64,000 bases of DNA from the NCBI GenBank assembly GCA_054601695.1, contig BAAHQB010000341.1, forward strand, positions 62,001 through 126,000, given 5' to 3'. Each line of letters opens with the position of its first letter. Positions within the stretch are counted from its first letter, which is position 1. Of the stretch, positions 1-64,000 are shown one piece after another. Position numbers and translations under genes: made by a program. Under the pieces are notes generated by a model, which was not told the origin of the DNA, searched no databases, and worked only from the letters and a program-made list of their open reading frames with translations. Source of the DNA: Amorphochlora amoebiformis. Taxonomy: Eukaryota > Cercozoa > Chlorarachniophyceae.

Positions 1-1170
1 TTAGGGTTAGGGTACATTAGGGTTAGGGTACATTAGGGTTAGGGTACATTAGGGTTAGGGTACATTAGGGTTATTGTACATTAGGGTTAGGGTACATTAG
101 GTTTAGGGTACATTAGGGTTAGGGTACATTAGGGTTAATCCTTACCCTAATGTACATTAGGGTTAATCCTTACCCTAATGTACCCTAACCCTAATGTGCC
201 CAAATCCTAATATACCCTAACCGAAATGTACCCTAACCCTAATATACCCTAACCCTAATGTACGCTTACCCTAATGTACCCTAGGGTTGGGGTACATTAG
301 GGTTTTGGATATATTATGGTTAGGGTATATTAGGGTTGGTACATTAAGGTTAGGGTACATGGAGGTTGGGATATATTATGGTTAGGAAACACTAGGGTTA
401 GGGTACATTAGGGTTAGAGTATATTAGGGAGGGTATATTAGGGTTAGGGTACATTTCGGTTAGGGTACATTACGGTTAGGGTACATTAGGGTTAGGGTAC
501 ATTACGGTTAGGATACATTAGGGTTAGGGTATATTAGGGTTAGGGTACATTAGAATTTGGGAACATTAGGTTAGGGTACATTAGGGTTAACATACACTAG
601 AGATACGGTCCATTATGTTAAGGTAAATTGGGGTTGGGTACATTTGAGTTAGAGTTAGGTAACATTGGGACATTAGAGTTAGGTAACATTACACATTAGG
701 TTAAATTAGGGTTTGGGTACATGAGAGTTATGTTACATTAGAGTTAAGGGTACACTTGGTTACGGTATATCAGGGTTACGGTACATTAAAAGGTAGGTAT
801 TATATTAGAGTTAGGTTACATCAAGTAGGATAAATTAGGATTAGTATACGCAATCGATAGGGTACATTTAGCTTTAGGGCTGAGTTATGCTAGGATTAGG
901 GTTAGATTTAAGCTTGGGATTAGACTTTGGGTTAGGATTAGGGTTAGAATCAGAGGGGTTAGATTTAAGCTTGGGATTAGACTTTGGGTTAGGATTAGGG
1001 TTAGAATCAGAGTTGGCGTTAATTTAGGATGGCTCAGTGCCTGCACGGTTCCAACGCTCTCCTCATCCGTGTTGCAAGGAGTTACCTTGGGTTAGGGATA
1101 GGGTTAGGTTAGGGTTACGGTTGGAATTAGGGCTAAGGGTTACGGAAAATGGGGTGCCGCTGTTCTCGTT
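1..1170. repeat. Degenerate telomere-like / subtelomeric repeat block
   Basis: The first ~130 bases are TTAGGGTTAGGG units spaced by TACA. About 145-280 holds the same motif in the opposite orientation (CCCTAA), then TTAGGG returns and decays through single-base variants to about 1170. Within it, a ~55-bp unit starting near 903 (TTAGATTTAAGCTTGGGATT) is repeated near 958. No coding sequence is seen. The G-rich strand runs left to right from base 1, opposite to a simple left chromosome end, so this is subtelomeric or rearranged telomere DNA rather than the bare terminus. Confidence 0.85.
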
Positions 1171-21603
<20,433 letters not shown>

Positions 21604-22212
21604 ACTTCCCCTCCCCGTCGGGTCTCGGTACCCACCGACCCTTCCCCCTCCCAGCCCACTTCCCGCCCGAAGCCTTTTTAACGCGTGAAAAGAGTGCCTA
21701 GGATTGCGGTGGTCGTGCAGACTGGGTGTCAAGCTTGATGGATCCCTAAGAATACCCAGGATTGCAACACGGTTCTCGTTCTTGCAATGGATAGTATTGT
21801 GCGCTGCCGAGCACCATGAAAACCTCTCCGGATGCACTCCAAGATTCCACATCAACGCGTTCCGTTCGATTGGACCCATAAACACAAATTTTGGTGCTAT
21901 TGGGCTGACAATAGGGAAGAAATTGGGCAGCTTTAACTGTCCGTTGGGTCCTTGCGGATGCTCGAACCCGCATATTTCCTCCCCTGAAGTGACCGTACGG
22001 ATACCTGCGTACCTTCGCATCCGGTAGAACATGGTCACCTGGAATGCCAGGATGTTCGCAAGATATACCGCCCAGCGCGCCGCAGAGCCCATCCCTCAAC
22101 CCACGAACCCCACGCTGTACACCATCACTTGTGTCACCTTGCGTGACGTCACGGTAGCAGCGGGGATTCCAGAAAAGGAGGCTCCTGGGAGAATCTCCAA
22201 AGGCGCCCGACG
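21604..22212. promoter_or_regulatory. Divergent promoter region between the Tat-SF1-like and PF01148-like genes
   Basis: 609 bp of GC-richer, repeat-free sequence separates two start codons that face away from each other. A perfect TGACGTCA palindrome, embedded in CGTGACGTCACG, sits at 22144-22151, 62 bp before the plus-strand start; it matches a CRE/bZIP site. The region is also open on the minus strand in frame with the first exon of the minus gene (to about 22092), so an upstream coding extension cannot be excluded. Confidence 0.55.
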
Positions 22213-27828
<5,616 letters not shown>

Positions 27829-28385
27829 GTCGGTCTGTACGATAACGAACGTACATCGCCTTACGTTCGTCAAGTGTCACTTGCCCTGTAATTTATTCTA
27901 CAGTTTAGTCTTAGCATTGCTTGAATTACCGGTTCAAAACATGATTATTAAGTTGACAAAATCATTCAATACAACACATACGTGATCAGCCTTTACCAGC
28001 AACGGTTAATCTAGTCTATACTACGTAGTGATATACTAGATCTAGTGCCCATGGCACCGTTAACTACTCATGATTAGCTAGATTATCAGAGACTTAGTAA
28101 TATATATATACGTACGTACGTAAATGACCGAGCTGAGATTATTCTAACTGGTCATCCTTATGGTTACGATACTATAGCTAGTACAGATAGACTGTATAGT
28201 ATACGATAGTATACGCGTGTAGAGCTTTAAATTATACTAGTTGTAATTCAAATACACTATGATATATATCCATACTAGACATATATATATATATATATAT
28301 ATCTACTAGATCTAGTATATATATATATATATATGTATATACTAGATATATACACACATAATATTATACACACATACATACATAC

Positions 28386-28422
<37 letters not shown>

Positions 28423-28584
28423 GTCGCAACTTGATTATATAAGCTTAAATGCAAAGCAGCAGTCTCAGGACTAGAGAGAATATTCGAAATGATCGCGTGT
28501 AACTCTGACGATCGAAGTATGTCTTGTACCAAGCTGAGCATATATGCATATATCTAGTATGTTTATATATATATATTGTTCACG

Positions 28585-28630
<46 letters not shown>

Positions 28631-28818
28631 CTAAATTAATATATGTACATATGTATATATATATATATATTATATATGTGTATGTAGATATTATACATAT
28701 ATGTATATATGTATTCAGATAATATATATATATATATATATGTATATATAATTATAATACATTTACACTAGACAGTATTGAATATGCTAACAAGAATAAA
28801 TTAGTGCAAAGTAATGAT

Positions 28819-28863
<45 letters not shown>

Positions 28864-29174
28864 ATATATAGTATATGTGTAAATGTATATCTAGTATATA
28901 TATATATATATATTATGTATATATATATATACATATATATTTATATATATATATATTATGTATATATATATATATATATATAATTTACACTTTCCCTTAT
29001 TACATTGGAAATATAATATTTTCACACACACACACACACACACACAAGTATATATATACACATATATACATATATATATAAATATGTATATATTACACAC
29101 ATGTATAGATCTGTATACATATAAACACATAATTTCAATAATTTATATGTAAGAAAATCAATAACCCTGCAGAA
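27829..29174. other. Convergent intergenic region with palindromes
   Basis: Spacer between the 3' ends of the PF01148 and PP2C genes. From about 28000 to 28380 it is rich in short perfect palindromes and inverted repeats, such as ACTAGATCTAGT, TACGTACGTACGTA and GTATAGTATACGATAGTATAC. The rest is (TA)n. No supported gene except the weak candidate at 28416-28541. Confidence 0.6.
28416..28541 (-). other. Possible orphan exon or small ORF
   Basis: From the Met at 28541 about 41 codons of normal composition run before the frame enters (TA)n: MLSLVQDILRSSELHAIISN then helical, Leu/Ser-rich sequence ending NQVATQ. A GTTGCG donor-like site falls near the end. I could not connect it in phase to exons on either side; the PP2C gene ends upstream at 29175 with its own stop. 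It may be an unrecognised small gene, a 3' UTR exon or chance. Confidence 0.25.
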
Positions 29175-39192
<10,018 letters not shown>

Positions 39193-39563
39193 CCAAAGAT
39201 GCCCGCGCCGGGACTCGTGGGGACTCGCAGGGACTTTCGGGAATCCCTGACCACTCGCTGCGGGATTTTCTGATAGTGTCTCGAGCAATCTCCGAAATGA
39301 TTTTCATGAGCATAAGTGGCATTCAGGGTAATGTCACACATCGCGTCGCCTCATCGGGCCACCGGTCACGATTCAGATCGAAATCACCCAAACCACAATT
39401 GATGAAATATGACGTGGGGTGATGGCGGAAGGCATCATCAGGGAATCTTCGCCTCTACTCGTTTCATTTCACAATTATATCCCCATGTATTTAAGGTCCT
39501 CGGAAGAACCCTAATCCTCTCCCTCAATTGCTTGTTGCTTTCGGTCCGTAACGCTCTATCTCC
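39193..39563. promoter_or_regulatory. Divergent intergenic region between PP2C and the 39.6-kb gene
   Basis: 371 bp of GC-richer, repeat-free sequence between start codons on opposite strands, so it must hold both promoters. I see no clear TATA box. The minus frame of the PP2C first exon is open back to about 39288, so a longer N-terminus is possible. Confidence 0.5.
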
Positions 39564-47716
<8,153 letters not shown>

Positions 47717-48227
47717 CAGACTCTTTTAAGAATTCCCTGCAAACTTGAAACGTTACAAAGGTTGACAATCATCCCGGGTACCTAGGGTACAAGTCTAGAA
47801 TTTCATCTCGATCCGCCGTGGCATACGTACATACTAGACATAGTAGTCGAGCTATCACAATTACATAGGTTGGTCCCTAAGCGTTACGGTACTCTATCAT
47901 AGAGTACGGTAGTCACTAGGGTCATGATATTATATCTAAAAATTAAATTTGATGCGGTTATAATAGTAAAAACAACATAAGACTGATATGATTAATTACC
48001 AGCCTAATACTTAATCTAAATTATATAAAAAAAATTGGATATCAAATGTAAATAGCTGCATGGTATATGCTCTCAGATACAATGGCAATGTACAAACAGT
48101 TTTCCTGCTTATGATCCATTGAATTAATCTTGTTAGCATAACACACCAAATGATTAAAATCTCAACTTTACGATGCACCACAGTCACCACATATGCTCTT
48201 ACTAAGTAGATACCGCGGCGAATTTTT
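47717..48227. other. Convergent intergenic region
   Basis: About 510 bp of unique AT-rich sequence between two 3' ends. It includes an inverted repeat (TACTCTATCATAGAGTA near 47890). No reading frame or repeat array of note. Confidence 0.6.
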
Positions 48228-52043
<3,816 letters not shown>

Positions 52044-52187
52044 ACCCCTCCGACCAACGTAGATTGTGACGCTCGCGGGACAACCAATGATTGCGTTTAA
52101 TTCGTCGGCATATCAGCAGATATTTCAAAATCTTTATTTGATATATTTAATTTATATTTCATTTGTCGTGGAAAGTATCCCTTAAAA
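52044..52187. promoter_or_regulatory. 144-bp bidirectional promoter between two signal-peptide genes
   Basis: The two start codons face away from each other with only 144 bp between. A CCAAT box (ACAACCAATGATTG) lies at about 52084-52088, roughly centred. A TATA-like TATATTTAATTTATATTT precedes the plus-strand start by ~30-50 bp. Co-expression of the two genes is inferred. Confidence 0.6.
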
Positions 52188-59904
<7,717 letters not shown>

Positions 59905-60666
59905 ACCACTCCCTCCGATGATGCGCAACAATCTAGACGACGTCATCATTGAAAATGTCACATTTACTCGAAAGATATCGATTCTAGCGATATCATATCG
60001 ATATCAAGATGAGCCCGAGGGTATCAACACTACAATCATTTTCTGATTATGACAATTTAAATGGTCCCGGGTGATCTTGATGACAATTGAAAATGAGACT
60101 ACTGAATATTGAGATTATCATGTAAATGTATAGTATTTAATTATATATACTAGTATAAAATACTAGTTATCTACAGTACTCATGAATTATAATTGAGTCG
60201 CCGGTCACGACAAATTTCATTATATCCTAGATATTATTATACTCGGATGGTGATTGGTCGCGGAAATGTAAGTTGCAATATCCAAACGTTAACTTTATAG
60301 CTTGGCGTCTTTTCAAAGACCTTGCGGCGGCTAACTGCCGTTGAATCATTCGGACCCGACGGCCATCGTATTCCCGACAGCCATCGTATTCGGCCGGCTC
60401 TCTGGACCTAATAGTATCTTTCCGCGAATCCACAGTGTCACGCCATAGAAGGAGTGACGGCAGCATTCGCGTCCTCAGCAGGAGCTGACTGTCCGAGGTT
60501 GACCATACTCTGAAGCCCGTCCACAACCTTCACGTAGCTGGGGATGAAGAGATTTTGTTGTGAGAATTTTTCTTAATATTTTCTCAGAGACTTTAGGCTT
60601 GGGTTAAGAATTGCTAATGTTAGGGTTAGGGTTTGTGTTGGACACAGTAGGTTAAGAGACGGGACT
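59905..60666. other. Convergent intergenic region
   Basis: Unique sequence between the stop codons of the plus-strand membrane protein and the cyclophilin. It holds an inverted repeat (ACTAGTATAAAATACTAGT near 60150), a short tandem CGGCCATCGTATTC / CAGCCATCGTATTC near 60360, and TTAGGGTTAGGG at 60618-60631. A 99-codon minus frame (60227-60526) lacks gene support. Confidence 0.6.
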
Positions 60667-61061
60667 TTACTCGATGATATCGCCCTGCTTAATTTCCTTG
60701 AGTAGATCTTTGCCCTCAGTAATGTATCCAAACACTCCGTATCTATTTATGCATTCGTATATATATGTATATGTATATGATTTACATAAAATGTATATGT
60801 AGATATGTTTAGGTATGCATATGTATGTTTATATATATCTAAATATATGTCAATGTAGAATATATATTACAACATATGTATATATATATATATATATATA
60901 CATATACATGTATATGTGTATATGTATATACATATATATTCATATATATATATATATATACACATATATATATATTATATATATGTACGTATGTTGTGCA
61001 TTTTATCATTCACATATATGTAGTGTTAAATGTATACATGAATACATACATCACACACAAT

Positions 61062-61124
<63 letters not shown>

Positions 61125-61174
61125 TTACAAATGATTTCATCTAATATATATATATATATATATATGTATATGTA

Positions 61175-61267
<93 letters not shown>

Positions 61268-61286
61268 ATGTAAATGTATATAAATA

Positions 61287-61358
<72 letters not shown>

Positions 61359-61415
61359 CATATATATATATATGTATTGCATATATATATATATATATAC
61401 ATATATATTGCATAT

Positions 61416-61467
<52 letters not shown>

Positions 61468-61668
61468 ACTTATATAGCTACCTTCCGTCCAGGACGTTAG
61501 TACCACTAGGGGTGAGCTCGGACTCCTTGAGGAGGAAAAAGAACTGACTAGACGCGCTGTTTGCCTCGAACTCATTGCGAGCCTATAGATACATGGTTAC
61601 GAATATTTGGCTTGAAGTTAATTTTTTTTTATATGTCGCACAATGTATATATATATTATATATATATA

Positions 61669-61712
<44 letters not shown>

Positions 61713-61717
61713 GTGTA

Positions 61718-61767
<50 letters not shown>

Positions 61768-61844
61768 TGCATATACATACTTTACATACATGCGAATATA
61801 ACTATGTGTAATTCATATGGATATGCACTATGTATATATATTTA

Positions 61845-61886
<42 letters not shown>

Positions 61887-61899
61887 TATATATACACAC

Positions 61900-61933
<34 letters not shown>

Positions 61934-62113
61934 CTGTATATATGTATCCGTTTAAGGTTGTGCAAAGAAGGCTTTTCTGGGATACATACGCATAATATAC
62001 ATACACTATCCACCGCACACGTGTCAAAAATACACTCCGAAGAGATATTAGCATAATATCCATTTAGATACACATATATGTATATATATATATGTATATA
62101 TATATATTTATAT

Positions 62114-62144
<31 letters not shown>

Positions 62145-62316
62145 ACATACACCCTCTATCTACGGGTGAAAATAGTAATATTTATTAATATTCATATGTA
62201 TGCAGGTTCACATGTGTACACATTATTTTCATTTTCATTTGCATGCACAAAGGTACTTTGTTTGCGTATCTTGCACATACATCTAGATTCATACACATAC
62301 ATGTGTTACGTATATA

Positions 62317-62370
<54 letters not shown>

Positions 62371-63202
62371 CTATTTACATATACTCTTATGTACGATTTT
62401 CATGTATGTATTTGTATATATTTTCTATTTACATATATATATATACATGTGTATGTATTTAAATATGTAAATATATAAATATACATATATATATATATAT
62501 ATATGTACATAAATATATATATACATATATACATATATATATATATATATGTTATTGTATGTATATATTTAGGTTGTATACCATAGCCAGCGTGCCGAAG
62601 GCGTTGAAAGGTAGGATCTGAAAGTTTTTCATTTACATAAGTATACATATGTACATATATATATGTATTATAGCTATGTAACATACAAGTTTGGTTAAGC
62701 TTGAGAGTGGCAGTCTAACTTTGCCAAAATAACATATCATTACCGGAAGGTCTTTGAACCGTCCGACGTCATCAAGAGTAGCTTCGTAGACCGGCGCCTT
62801 GTCACCTGTAATCATGATTCAGATCCCGATATCTCTCTCCTTCTTTCGCTCGCCCTCCTCAGGTTCCCTTCTCTGATTCTTACCTTCTATCGTTCATCTC
62901 TTCCCGCTCCGTCTCCTTCCTTCTCGCTCTTTGATTTCTCTAGATCCCGATCCTTCTTCTCACCTTCTCCAACCCTCTCATATTCCCTCTTTTGCTTCAC
63001 ACTCTCCTCCATCCTCTCCTTCTTGCTCGATCGGTCTATCACCCCGAGTCGCTCACTCGCTCCCTCTTTCGTAGTTTACATTCCTCTTCTCTCTTTCTCT
63101 TGTATTCATCTTTCTGTCCCCCTAAATATTTAGCTGTACTTACCTTGAACCATGATCTCTAGCGGAACAGTACGGAGCTGCTTGGTCACTGGGTCAATGA
63201 AC
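60667..63202 (-). CDS. CYP38/TLP40-like thylakoid-lumen cyclophilin, C-terminal part (5 exons seen, N-terminus beyond window)
   Basis: Exons in transcript order: 63202-63144, 62805-62744, 62617-62582, 61582-61482, 60742-60667 (stop TAA). Junctions are in phase with GT..AG borders. Translated order: [85 protein letters not shown], then [20 protein letters not shown] and GDIIE. This follows the C-terminal cyclophilin domain of CYP38/TLP40, including FNAFGTMAMAR, NSASSQ.[12 protein letters not shown] and GRYxVFGYVTxxxxxL..LKxGD. In plants and cyanobacteria the protein sits in the thylakoid lumen and assists photosystem II assembly; its isomerase activity is doubtful there. The protein stops soon after GDxI, about 20 residues earlier than plant CYP38. 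No upstream exon is visible from 63203 to 64000, so that intron is at least 798 nt. Confidence 0.9.
62820..63130. repeat. Pyrimidine-rich intron segment
   Basis: CTC/TTC-rich low-complexity sequence (CTCTCTCCTTCTTTCGCTCG and similar) on the plus strand, so purine-rich on the sense strand of the cyclophilin gene. It fills the intron between exons 63202-63144 and 62805-62744. Confidence 0.7.
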
Positions 63203-63348
63203 CTAGGTATTTATGTGTGTGGATTACTGTCTAAGTATATATATTATAGGTCTACTTTCTGTACATATATTAGAATACGAACATTTATCTATGTAATCTT
63301 TGTACATTTATTCACTGAGGTATTAATAAAGTATATAACATGTACACG

Positions 63349-63381
<33 letters not shown>

Positions 63382-63388
63382 TTACATT

Positions 63389-63423
<35 letters not shown>

Positions 63424-63583
63424 AATATGTACATATGTATACATACAACAATGTATATATATATATGTAAGTAAATGTGTGTGCGTGTATGTGTGTGTGT
63501 GTAGTGTGCATGTGTGCGTGTGTTGTGTTAGTGTTCATATATTTCATATATATATATATATTTAGCATGATACTTATTTATAC

Positions 63584-63619
<36 letters not shown>

Positions 63620-64000
63620 TAAGATATACATGCTTACATACATGTTGTACATATTAATTTTATAATACATATACATATATATATATATACATATATATAC
63701 ATATATATATGTATATAAGCTATATCTATGTATACACATCCACATTGTATGTATACACCTATATGTGCAGGGAACAATAAATAATAGCGTAATGGCGATG
63801 ATGAGGATGATTATAATATTAGAATTAATTCTAACATTAGAATACTACTACAACTTGTAGTACTATTAGTTTTAGCAATACCAAGGATAACAGTGATAAT
63901 AGAAATAGTGTTACTAATATTAGTAATAGTGGCAATGAGAACGAATATCCAATAGTAATTATCCCAACATGCACAGTTTGTATAAAAGATAAGTAGGTAT
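63203..64000. other. Intronic sequence at the right edge
   Basis: (TA)n, (CA)n and (TG)n blocks to about 63720, then unique AT-rich sequence with ATTAGTAATA/TAATAGT trinucleotide-like repeats. No exon of the cyclophilin gene is recognisable. Confidence 0.6.

Noticed and set aside
60227-60526. 99-codon minus frame in the convergent spacer
   Set aside because: No recognisable motif and no splice links; it lies after the cyclophilin stop codon.

Overview
The window is eukaryotic nuclear DNA from a photosynthetic protist. It starts in about 1.1 kb of degenerate telomere-type repeat (TTAGGG units, often spaced as TTAGGGTTAGGGTACA). The rest is mostly (TA)n, (TATG)n and related microsatellite. Nearly all long open frames here are translations of that repeat (Tyr-Ile runs) and are not genes. 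The real coding sequence lies in short exons, mostly 25-120 nt, with normal composition and GT..AG borders, scattered through repeat-filled introns. I joined exons by requiring an acceptor, a donor, an open frame and a matching phase across every junction. I have not tested the models against a database or transcripts.

Seven protein genes emerge, in strictly alternating orientation. (1) About 1.9-21.6 kb, minus: a Tat-SF1/CUS2-type U2 snRNP splicing factor, about 31 exons, with an RRM and a C-terminal UHM domain. (2) 22.2-27.8 kb, plus: a 271-aa PF01148-family membrane lipid kinase/cytidylyltransferase, 12 exons. (3) 29.2-39.2 kb, minus: a PP2C/PTC7-like phosphatase of about 302 aa, 17 exons, with an N-terminal membrane anchor. 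(4) 39.6-47.7 kb, plus: an unrecognised gene with a hydrophobic N-terminus; its middle is unresolved. (5) 48.2-52.0 kb, minus: an unrecognised 283-aa protein with signal peptide and several membrane segments. (6) 52.2-59.9 kb, plus: an unrecognised 308-aa protein with signal peptide, charged helices and about four membrane segments. (7) 60.7 kb to beyond the right edge, minus: the C-terminal half of a CYP38/TLP40-type thylakoid-lumen cyclophilin.

The pairs 1/2, 3/4 and 5/6 are divergent (609, 371 and 144 bp between start codons). The pairs 2/3, 4/5 and 6/7 converge tail to tail. Genes 5-7 may form a plastid-related neighbourhood: gene 7 is clearly of plastid type, and genes 5 and 6 have the signal peptide plus basic leader expected for a complex plastid. 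With the TTAGGG telomere this suggests an alga, perhaps one with a secondary plastid. The lineage cannot be fixed from this window.

Besides TA repeats, many introns contain telomere-like repeats, usually written CCCTAA on the transcribed gene's sense strand and often starting right at the 5' splice site. At the left end the telomere-like block switches orientation.
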